DNA of 49,613 nucleotides from RGIG8745 sp964554265 (lineage in GTDB: Bacteria; Bacteroidota; Bacteroidia; Bacteroidales; Bacteroidaceae): positions 1-49,613 of the forward strand of contig CAZKOB010000010.1 in the NCBI GenBank assembly GCA_964554265.1, in the 5' to 3' direction. The notes beneath the pieces were generated by a model. It saw only the letters and a list, made by a program, of their open reading frames with translations. It made no database searches and was not told where the DNA came from. Made by a program: the position numbers and the translations under genes. How positions within the stretch are numbered: the stretch's first letter is position 1; each line of letters opens with the position of its first letter. Positions 1 through 7,913 of the stretch are shown piece after piece.

Positions 1-61
1 TAGCCGATGTTGTCATATTTTGGAGATGCATCCTGTACTTCAGTTAATGCTTACCATATAG

Positions 62-98
62 AAAAAGGGTATGGAGAAAAGCCCTCCATACCCTTTTT
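62..98 (-). terminator. Hairpin terminator after the C10 peptidase gene
   Basis: A perfect 15-bp stem (62-76 pairing with 84-98) with a 7-nt loop begins with five A and ends with five T, so it would work as an intrinsic terminator in either direction. It lies 36 bases past the stop of the last gene of the minus-strand run and is the natural end of that operon. I see no gene in bases 1-61. Confidence 0.85.
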
Positions 99-133
99 AC
101 TCTACAGGTAACAAGTTAAGTATTCCTATTCAA

Positions 134-2194
134 TCAGAATACAACCTTTTCTGTCTTTACAGAACCGTCGGAATATACAGTCTTGCGGACAGCTATGCCT
201 GATTCCGGTTTGACAACGCGTATGCCGGAAATTGTGTAATACTCAACAGCCACAACATTTTCGTCTGAACTTCCAACACCTTCTATACTGTTCTCTTCCG
301 AATCAACAAAGATGCTGATGGTCTTGGGGAGATTCACAAGTCTGTCTCCATCACGGTAGCACGCAACAGCTGTATAGCCATCTCCCTCAGGCAGATTGAC
401 AATACCATTAAGGACAAGAGTACGGGTCTCTCCCACAGGAATACGACACGGAGCCGTGAAATACTGTGACGTAGAGGAAGTGCGTCCTTTCCATACACGC
501 ACACCTACTTCGTCATAGAAATCGGTCGTTCCTGTATTCTTCAATGTAACAGAGAATTTCGCATCACGATTCGCATAAACAGTACCATCCTCGGAAGACA
601 GCAGCAACGGAGCGCTTTCATCCTCAAGAAGGACATCATTGCTTATGCCTGTGAAAGATATCGTCTTGCCGGCTATTTCCATATTGTACATAGTTATGTT
701 CTTGTAATATGCACGTACCAGATTCACTCCTTCTTGTCCTTCATTCTGCGCTACGACACCTACCTGATATGTGCCGTCAGGAACATCCAAAGGAATGGAT
801 GAAGAGAAGCTCATCGCCGCCATAGATGTACCGATTCTGTATCCGGAAGTTTCAATACCAACCATGCCAAGAGTCATATAAAGTTCTCCGTCCTTATACA
901 AACCAAGTCCCAATTTTCCATTGAAATTCACAGCATTGTGAGTAAGATTCGTGACATCGAACTGTACTGTGGCAGCACGAGAATAAGTGAACTTATTCGG
1001 ACGTACAGTCTCTGCATCAAACCGGCTCACGTATGAACCTGTCGGTTCAGGTTGTACCCCAAGAAATATATTCTGAAAATAGTCGAACGCTCCGATTCCA
1101 CCGCCAATTCCTCCCGTACCAGGCTGAAGGGCGGTAATCTCAAAATAACCGTCATACTGTCCCGCCCATCCCCAATTGAAATGGAACTTGCCTGTCGCGG
1201 CCTCGTAACCGTCGAGAACAAAGAAATGGCCGGCAACATCACCTGTTGTATTGCTCAATCCTTGGAACATAACGGGACGACGAGCGTTCAGTTCTGCAAA
1301 TATTGCAGCCTTCCAGGCACCAAGAGTAACATTGTCTCTGCTTTCAATCAATATGTTGGGATTATATCCGAAATAATTGACAAGCGCCTGTGCGGCAAGT
1401 GCACCGGGAGCACCACTTGCCGTGCTAGAATATATCATGTCAACAGAAATACCACAATGATACATGAGAGTGGCTACAGCGTTACATTCCGCCTCTGAAG
1501 AAGCGAGACTGTATGTATTTGTCATATTGGCCCAATCATAGGTAGTCTCACCAAAGTTTGCCGAACAGGAAGGCGCATTGCTGTTTGTATGTTTGCCGAT
1601 TCCCTTCACCGGATACTCATGAAACTTCATGGTCTGTGCCATACCTGTGGCAACACATCCCGTCATAGACTTACCGTCAGCTGTCATAGGACAGAATCGA
1701 TTGTAAGGTTCGTCCTGATTCCAACGTGTCTGCAGGAGAGGTTCGACATCAGCCTGACTGTCTGAAACGGAGGTGTTTTCTGCAACAGTCCCATAGGCAT
1801 TGGCCGCCGCCATCTCGCGCGCATAAAAATCAAGCCAGTATACCACACCGTCAGGAAGATTATTTGCGTCAAGCGAGCCTGTCATGGAATATCCAAGAAT
1901 TTCCTTGAAACCATCGTCACCTGAAACAATGACATACCCGTCTTCTGTCCCTACATTATATATATAATAAGGGTTCAGTTCAGACTGCAAGCCTGTAGAA
2001 GTCCGGGCCTTGGCGCTTGCCATGACAGAGGTTTCAAGAGTCAGACGAACTTCTGTATTCATGTGGGCAAACTTCGGTTGCGCAGCTATAAAGCGAGCTG
2101 CAATCTCACGTGCCTGACTTGCACTGCGTGGAGCGGCTGTAGCTGACATGCCAACTACAGCTAACAACAATGTAATTAAACTTTTTCTTTTCAT
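134..2194 (-). CDS. Secreted C10 family (streptopain-like) cysteine peptidase
   Basis: A 686-residue papain-fold peptidase of the streptopain/interpain/PrtT type. I chose the ATG at 2194 because it gives a normal signal peptide (MKRKSLITLLL...) of about 20 residues; an in-frame upstream ATG at 2260 would add an unlikely leader. After the signal comes a propeptide/Spi-like region (about 22-150), then the catalytic domain with the family motif TGCVATGMAQ (nucleophile Cys180), the GHFFVLDGY motif (His323) and the following NWGW. About 300 C-terminal residues look like beta-sandwich domains and end in a Bacteroidales-type tail (YYTISGIRV...), which suggests T9SS-type export or surface retention. 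It is the last gene of the nine-gene run and would supply peptides to the RagA/RagB-like pair upstream. The family assignment is firm; the substrate is unknown. Confidence 0.93.
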   Translation of the reverse strand: MKRKSLITLLLAVVGMSATAAPRSASQAREIAARFIAAQPKFAHMNTEVRLTLETSVMASAKARTSTGLQSELNPYYIYNVGTEDGYVIVSGDDGFKEILGYSMTGSLDANNLPDGVVYWLDFYAREMAAANAYGTVAENTSVSDSQADVEPLLQTRWNQDEPYNRFCPMTADGKSMTGCVATGMAQTMKFHEYPVKGIGKHTNSNAPSCSANFGETTYDWANMTNTYSLASSEAECNAVATLMYHCGISVDMIYSSTASGAPGALAAQALVNYFGYNPNILIESRDNVTLGAWKAAIFAELNARRPVMFQGLSNTTGDVAGHFFVLDGYEAATGKFHFNWGWAGQYDGYFEITALQPGTGGIGGGIGAFDYFQNIFLGVQPEPTGSYVSRFDAETVRPNKFTYSRAATVQFDVTNLTHNAVNFNGKLGLGLYKDGELYMTLGMVGIETSGYRIGTSMAAMSFSSSIPLDVPDGTYQVGVVAQNEGQEGVNLVRAYYKNITMYNMEIAGKTISFTGISNDVLLEDESAPLLLSSEDGTVYANRDAKFSVTLKNTGTTDFYDEVGVRVWKGRTSSTSQYFTAPCRIPVGETRTLVLNGIVNLPEGDGYTAVACYRDGDRLVNLPKTISIFVDSEENSIEGVGSSDENVVAVEYYTISGIRVVKPESGIAVRKTVYSDGSVKTEKVVF

Positions 2195-2289
2195 CGTTCT
2201 TTTTATGTCCATATAAAAAGCAAAACGGATCAAGGAGGCTGGAGCACAAGCGATACACATCCTCTTTAATCCGTTTTCACTTCAATTGT

Positions 2290-3219
2290 TTATTCGTTAA
2301 ACGTGAACTTTATGTTGCTGAAACTAAAGAAATATCCGTGAGCCTGTCCCTTAGACGTATAAAGAATACCCAACATAGGATAATTGAATGTGATTGTCTT
2401 GAAGTCTTCGCTTACAGTACCTACAATTTCACCTTTCGTAGAGAAGGAAGAAGAGGAAGGAGCAGCAATGACAATGCTACACTCTTCAAGATCCGGATTC
2501 GAGCCGTCACTGTTGAAGTTCACACCTTCTGCCATCACCGAACCAAGCTGTATCTTCACTGTTGCTTTATTCGTAACTTCATTATAACTGAAATAAAGAG
2601 GGAAAGACAAGATATCCTGAACATTGCCGCTCCAATCCATCCACGGGCTGACTGTGTACGACAAGCCATACTGCGGATCATCATCATCGTAGACCTGAAG
2701 ATTTACAGTCCATGTAACTTCCTCCAGAACTTCGCTCTGCAAGTTGTTCGCTGTTACAGTCCACTTACCTCCCATGCGATCATAAGGAAGATCATCATTG
2801 TCTATAATTGTCACCCGAGTTGTAGCAAGGCTCTCGTCAAGTCTTGCCCCTTTCACATCGGTTATCGTAACATCAAATGTGCGGTTATCATTGATGACAT
2901 GGTCATCGACGGTCTTTATTTCAATTCTGCCTTCTGTCTTGGAAGCAGGAATTGTCACAGTCTTGGAAGTAACCAGAAAATGTTCATCCTCAACACAACT
3001 ATTATCTACTACAGAAACGGCAACAGTAACTTCGATAGGGCCATTCTGCACACCTGTTACTGCAATAGGAACCGTATAGATCCCTTTGCTCTCCTTCACA
3101 GAACCTACAGGGTTCTTCATGCTCACAATAGCATCACCGGTGTTGAAACTGTCGTCATCGGAACATGCCATGAAGAACAGCGCGGAGCATGCTATTATTG
3201 CTAAAAATAAATTCTTCAT
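2290..3219 (-). CDS. Calx-beta domain lipoprotein
   Basis: A 309-residue lipoprotein. The signal ends in a lipobox (FFMAC, Cys19) followed by SDDD, an acidic stretch resembling the Bacteroidetes signal for surface-exposed lipoproteins. Residues about 40-150 fit a Calx-beta repeat: alternating strands, a VDDHVINDNRTF segment and a closing TIIDND. The C-terminal half (about 155-309) is beta-rich and I do not recognise it. It sits 23 bases after susD-like and before the C10 peptidase, the usual place for an accessory surface lipoprotein of a SusCD locus. A role in substrate capture or peptidase anchoring is inference. Confidence 0.8.
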   Translation of the reverse strand: MKNLFLAIIACSALFFMACSDDDSFNTGDAIVSMKNPVGSVKESKGIYTVPIAVTGVQNGPIEVTVAVSVVDNSCVEDEHFLVTSKTVTIPASKTEGRIEIKTVDDHVINDNRTFDVTITDVKGARLDESLATTRVTIIDNDDLPYDRMGGKWTVTANNLQSEVLEEVTWTVNLQVYDDDDPQYGLSYTVSPWMDWSGNVQDILSFPLYFSYNEVTNKATVKIQLGSVMAEGVNFNSDGSNPDLEECSIVIAAPSSSSFSTKGEIVGTVSEDFKTITFNYPMLGILYTSKGQAHGYFFSFSNIKFTFNE

Positions 3220-3242
3220 ATTGAATCAATCGTATTAAAGAT

Positions 3243-4763
3243 TTAATTTGTCGAATATCCGGGATTCTGCTGGTTCTTTATCTGTGGATTCGAATCGATC
3301 TCATGACTTGGAATAGGCCAGAGGAAGCGATAATCGCCTGCCTCATATCCAAGCACATTGCCACCGCTCAGTTTGTCGATAACATACTCTGCTCCTTCCT
3401 GTGCTTCACCACGCTTGAAACCGATGTTCCAACGCTTGAGATCGCCCATGCGGAAGCCTTCACCGATAAGTTCACGATGACGCTCATCACGTATCTCCGC
3501 AATCAACTCATTGCCGGTATAGATTTTATTTTTCAGTCCACTTATACGAGCCATCTGAAGAATATGGAGATAGCTGTTCGACAAGCTCTCATTGGTCTCT
3601 GCGTACGCCTCAGCGGCAATCAGATATAGCTCTGCACTGCGGAAAGGCTTCGAGATATTTGAGAAGTTAGAAGTCGTACCACTATACAAATCAGGATTAC
3701 CCGGATATTTAGAGAAGAACGAAACATTAGCCTTACCACCGGTATTCTCTATCGTTCCTTCCCTGAAGAAGACATCCCATCTGGTATCATTCAAATCAAA
3801 CAAATAGATTGTCGTATTGGTCGGAATATAATCAGGGAAAGAAGTATTAGACATAAATCTTTCACCTGTAGCAGAACCTTGATGGGCAAAGTCCATTTGC
3901 ACTTGCCAAAGTACTTCAGTCCCTTCGTCATCACTCCAAAGAGTCTGGAATTTGCTGCCAACCGTAAGCGGATAACGACCTGTCGCTATAATATCTTCGG
4001 CAAGCCGTCCTGCGTCCTCATTATTTCCCATAGTGAGGTATACACGTGCCTGCATCGCCTTCACCACATCGGAAGTAATATAGTTCGACATAGAAACAGG
4101 CTCATCACCCGTTGCATCCTCATAAAGGGATATCAAGCTGTCTGCTGTCACAAGGTCGTTGTTGATCAACTCATAAGTTGCGCGTAAGGAACTTCTTCCC
4201 GGATATGTTGTGTTATCACCTGTCGGAGCATAGACTGTCTGAAGCGATAGTCCCATTGCCGGAGCGTCTATATCTGCAGCATTCTTATAAGAAGCGCAGA
4301 ACTTGTCTGCAAGGTTTGCATAGCAGAAAGCACGCATGAAATAAGCTTCACCTGCATATCTGTCAAGTTCAATACGGTCGTCCTCCACCAACGCTGCATT
4401 GGCAAGTTTTTTACTTACCCCATCAATAAAGAAGTTCGTCTCAGATATAACCGAATACATACCACCATAGTAATTTCCGATTTCCTCTGTATTGGACAAC
4501 ATGGTACCGTTATAAAACTCCATCAAACGGTTACCATTACCGGATACAGCATGGAAATCATCCATTTGTATGTCGCCCAACACAACATAATTGCCGGTTG
4601 TAATGGAACGCATGTATGAATACAAGCCATTACGAAAAGCCTTGCAATCCTCTACTGTATTCAAAGCCTCTTTGTCCGGAATCGTACCTTCCGGCATCTT
4701 ATCCATATCACACGAAGCCATAACTAATGCAACAGATGCAAGAGCCAAATATATTTTTCTCAT
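3243..4763 (-). CDS. SusD/RagB family outer-membrane lipoprotein
   Basis: A 506-residue nutrient-binding lipoprotein that caps a SusC-type transporter. Cys18 follows a short signal (MASC). Visible family features are the N-terminal acidic helix region, tetratricopeptide-like helices, the FRSAELYLIAAEAYAE motif near residue 380, and the C-terminal EIRDERHRELIGEGFRMGDLKRW-like region (split across my reading) before the final IPSHEIDSNP. It begins 23 bases downstream of the SusC-like gene. With no glycan enzymes and a peptidase in the same run, I infer a peptide rather than a glycan ligand, as for RagB. Confidence 0.95.
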   Translation of the reverse strand: MRKIYLALASVALVMASCDMDKMPEGTIPDKEALNTVEDCKAFRNGLYSYMRSITTGNYVVLGDIQMDDFHAVSGNGNRLMEFYNGTMLSNTEEIGNYYGGMYSVISETNFFIDGVSKKLANAALVEDDRIELDRYAGEAYFMRAFCYANLADKFCASYKNAADIDAPAMGLSLQTVYAPTGDNTTYPGRSSLRATYELINNDLVTADSLISLYEDATGDEPVSMSNYITSDVVKAMQARVYLTMGNNEDAGRLAEDIIATGRYPLTVGSKFQTLWSDDEGTEVLWQVQMDFAHQGSATGERFMSNTSFPDYIPTNTTIYLFDLNDTRWDVFFREGTIENTGGKANVSFFSKYPGNPDLYSGTTSNFSNISKPFRSAELYLIAAEAYAETNESLSNSYLHILQMARISGLKNKIYTGNELIAEIRDERHRELIGEGFRMGDLKRWNIGFKRGEAQEGAEYVIDKLSGGNVLGYEAGDYRFLWPIPSHEIDSNPQIKNQQNPGYSTN

Positions 4764-4786
4764 GTTATTCTTACTGTTTTTATTAA

Positions 4787-7700
4787 TTAGAAAGTAATTT
4801 CACAACCGATCGTGTACTCACGCGTATTCGGGTAATTAAACTGGATAACATTTGTATCTGGTTCCGGATCGTATCCGCCATAACTTGTAAACGTGAGCAA
4901 GTTACGTCCTGTAACATAAACATTGGCACCTTTCACAAATCCATTCTCTCCAAACCAATGTTTTGGAAGATTATAGCCGATGGTCAATTTCTTCAAACGA
5001 CAGAAAGAAGCATTTTCAATGAGATGATCGTCCATCTGAATTAACTCTCCGGCAGCAGGTATATCTGTTATCTGTCCCGGAGTAGTCCACATGTTGAGCA
5101 TATCCTTGCTCTGGTTGTAGGTCGCTCCATTCTGTGCATTCTCATAGAAGTAACGGTCGTTGTTCAATGCATATTTGCCAAGGGCGAATGTAAAGTCTGC
5201 ACTTACAGAAAGTCCTTTCCATTGGAAAGTCGTACCGAAACCTCCGGTCCAAGGAGCAAAACGCTGCTTGCCTGTAAACACAGAGTTATTGTCTGCATCG
5301 TATGTCTTGGTAAGGTTGCCGTCTGCATCATACCACACCTGCGAACCATCGCGCGGATCAATGTATGCACGCTTTACAGTATAAAATTCACCGAAAGGTT
5401 TGCCAACCTGCAACTTCAGACCTGTATTGGAAATCTCATATTCATCAAGTCCGTTGAAAAGCTCTGTAATCTCATTCTTGTTGTAGTTTACATTCGCTCT
5501 TACATTCCAATACATGTCAGGACGGTTCATGATGTCATAACCAACCTCAAGGTCTATACCTTTGTTTACCATAGCGCCGATATTTCCCTGACCGCTTTCA
5601 TAACCTGTGGTATATGAATAAGGAATAGACAGAAGCATGTCGGATGTTTTCTTATAGTAATAGTCGAGGCCTATTGTCAATCGGTCGAACAAGCGTGTCT
5701 CAATACCGAAGTTTGTCTGCGCTACAGTTTCCCATGTCAGATTATCGTTGCTCGGCTGTATCAGTACAATACCTGTATTGCCGTTATACTGTATGTTAGA
5801 ACCGGAAACAAGACCTAAATAAGCATAGTCGTCAATACTTGAGTTACCGGTGGTACCATAGCTCAACTTCACGTCAAACTGGTTTACATATGGTTTGAGA
5901 GGGTTCATGAAAGATTCCTTCATGACATTCCAGCGACCTCCCACAGACCAGAAAGTAGACCAGCGATGATCTTTCGCGAACTTAGAACTACCGTCACGGC
6001 GAAGACTTGTATTGAAGAAATATTTTTCTCTATAATTGTATGTAGCTTCACCAAAGAATGAATTGAAGACTGTCTCCACAAACGACTGAGTGACTGTAGG
6101 CTCTTCTGTTGCATTCGACAAGAGCAGCAGACGAACATCTGTCAAACCTGCACGAGTTGCACCAAATCCCTCACCCTTAGTATAAATAGATTCATGACCA
6201 AGGAGCACAGAAATGTTGTGGAACGAATTGACAGAGAACATGTATTCTGCTGTATTTGTCGATGTTAATGTATAAGAACGCAAAGTTGATTCTGTCCTGT
6301 AAGCACTGGTTCCGTCTGAAAACATATCCACTTCATCCCCCATAGGAGAAATATAAGCATCGACAGGCTTCAATACATTGCTGAACTTCTCATCATAGCC
6401 AGACAAGGCCTGGGCTGCACGGATTGTAAGTCCTTTGATTGGAGTCAGCTGCTCATAGATACTTGCATCCAAGTGTACGACCTTGCTTTTGCGCGAACGG
6501 TTCTCATCAAGATAATACGGATTAAACAGTCTGCTTTCATGTAAATAATCCGCACGTCCATAGAATGTGGCATTATGCTCCTCGTCATACGTATAGTAAC
6601 GTGGCGAATCGTCCGGACGAGCAAGACGAGAGAATATTGTCGGGTTGGTAGTATAAAGGCCCCCGGAAGCATTTTGCTCCGGATTTACCTCACTCTGATT
6701 GTAGCTCAGATTGACATCAAGCCCGACCTTGAAACATTCAGCCATTCTTATGTCTTCATTGAAACGCAGTGACTCACGGCTTATTGAAGAAGACGGCTCG
6801 ATACCGTCCTTTGAGAAATGGTTGAGTGACAAATAATAATTTGTATTTTCTGAACCTCCTGTCACAGAAGCGTTTATATTAAATGTCGGAGCATTGTCAC
6901 GATAAATATAGTCCTGCCAATCTGTGTCAATACCGTTTTTGGTAACAACGTCCTTGTGCTCCAGCCATGTGGCATTGTTCAGCAATGTAGGATCGAGCAT
7001 CTCGCGAAACTTCATATATTCTGAAGCGTTCATCATCTTCACACCGCTGTTAATCACGTTAGACACACCATACTGTGCAGCAATTCTGACAGTAGGTTTC
7101 TCACCCATCTTTCCTTTCTTAGATGTCAACACGATGACACCATTGGCAGCACGCGAACCATAGATGGCTGTACTTGAGGCATCTTTCAAGACAGACACCG
7201 AAGCGATGTCTGAAGGGTTCAGTGCATTGAACACATCACTGGTAATCGGACTTCCGTCAAGTATAAACAGCGGAGTATTTCCAGCAGAGATTGAGTTGAT
7301 ACCACGCAGACGGATGACAGCAGAAGCTGCAGGTTCTCCTGAACTTGAGAGGACCGACAAACCGGCTATCTGTCCCTGAAGAGCGTCTGTAAAGTTGGCC
7401 GTGGGAATATTCTGTATCTTATCAGAACTTACAGCGGCTACAGAACCCACGATGGAACCTAACTTTTTTGCAGAACCATAACCTGTCACGATTACTTCGT
7501 CTACCAATTCACTATCTTCGGAAAGGACGACCTTCATCTGAGAACCGAACTTGATAGGCACAACCACAGTCTTCATACCCACAAAACCCACTTGTAGCGA
7601 TTTTGCATTAGCCGGCACATTATTGAGCGTAAAGCTACCGTTCATATCTGTAGCACTTCCCACAGTCTCATGCCCTACAACCAGAACCGTAGCTCCCGGC

Positions 7701-7825
7701 AGTGGCGAACCGTCACTTCCATCAATGACAATACCTGTTACTTTCTTTGTCGACTGTGCACAAACCTGAGCAATAGCAATCAATGCGAAAGCCAACGACA
7801 ATAGCAGTTTTCTACATATATACAT
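4787..7825 (-). CDS. SusC/RagA family TonB-linked outer-membrane transporter
   Basis: A 1012-residue TonB-dependent transporter. It has a signal peptide ending near residue 24 (VCAQ), a carboxypeptidase-D-like domain at about 27-110 (VTGIVIDGSDGSPLPGATV), the TonB-box-like VDEVIVTGYGS, then a plug with LRGINSISAGNTPLFILDG at about 170-190. The rest is a large barrel ending in aromatic-rich REYTIGCEITF. The length is normal for the family. It pairs with the SusD-like gene 23 bases downstream. A 10-bp perfect hairpin lies between it and the upstream T9SS-cargo gene. The neighbouring C10 peptidase suggests oligopeptide import, by analogy with RagAB (inference). Confidence 0.96.
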   Translation of the reverse strand: MYICRKLLLSLAFALIAIAQVCAQSTKKVTGIVIDGSDGSPLPGATVLVVGHETVGSATDMNGSFTLNNVPANAKSLQVGFVGMKTVVVPIKFGSQMKVVLSEDSELVDEVIVTGYGSAKKLGSIVGSVAAVSSDKIQNIPTANFTDALQGQIAGLSVLSSSGEPAASAVIRLRGINSISAGNTPLFILDGSPITSDVFNALNPSDIASVSVLKDASSTAIYGSRAANGVIVLTSKKGKMGEKPTVRIAAQYGVSNVINSGVKMMNASEYMKFREMLDPTLLNNATWLEHKDVVTKNGIDTDWQDYIYRDNAPTFNINASVTGGSENTNYYLSLNHFSKDGIEPSSSISRESLRFNEDIRMAECFKVGLDVNLSYNQSEVNPEQNASGGLYTTNPTIFSRLARPDDSPRYYTYDEEHNATFYGRADYLHESRLFNPYYLDENRSRKSKVVHLDASIYEQLTPIKGLTIRAAQALSGYDEKFSNVLKPVDAYISPMGDEVDMFSDGTSAYRTESTLRSYTLTSTNTAEYMFSVNSFHNISVLLGHESIYTKGEGFGATRAGLTDVRLLLLSNATEEPTVTQSFVETVFNSFFGEATYNYREKYFFNTSLRRDGSSKFAKDHRWSTFWSVGGRWNVMKESFMNPLKPYVNQFDVKLSYGTTGNSSIDDYAYLGLVSGSNIQYNGNTGIVLIQPSNDNLTWETVAQTNFGIETRLFDRLTIGLDYYYKKTSDMLLSIPYSYTTGYESGQGNIGAMVNKGIDLEVGYDIMNRPDMYWNVRANVNYNKNEITELFNGLDEYEISNTGLKLQVGKPFGEFYTVKRAYIDPRDGSQVWYDADGNLTKTYDADNNSVFTGKQRFAPWTGGFGTTFQWKGLSVSADFTFALGKYALNNDRYFYENAQNGATYNQSKDMLNMWTTPGQITDIPAAGELIQMDDHLIENASFCRLKKLTIGYNLPKHWFGENGFVKGANVYVTGRNLLTFTSYGGYDPEPDTNVIQFNYPNTREYTIGCEITF

Positions 7826-7858
7826 ATAATTATCATTTGTATTTATTTACGCACAATT

Positions 7859-7889
7859 CAGTTTGACTTTTTTGCAAAGAGTCAAACTG
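7859..7889 (-). promoter_or_regulatory. Perfect 10-bp hairpin between the T9SS-cargo gene and susC-like
   Basis: Bases 7859-7868 and 7880-7889 are exact inverted repeats around an 11-nt loop. On the minus strand no T-run follows, so it is not a convincing intrinsic terminator. It lies 34 bases upstream of the SusC-like start. Possible roles are an intercistronic stability element, an attenuator or a binding site; I cannot choose among them. Confidence 0.55.
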
Positions 7890-7913
7890 AACCATGCCCC
7901 AATTTATAAGCGT

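Noticed and set aside
2338..3204. 288-residue frame opposite the Calx-beta lipoprotein gene
   Set aside because: Shadow frame rich in Cys, His, Ile and Arg with no domain; the minus strand has a lipobox and Calx-beta repeat.
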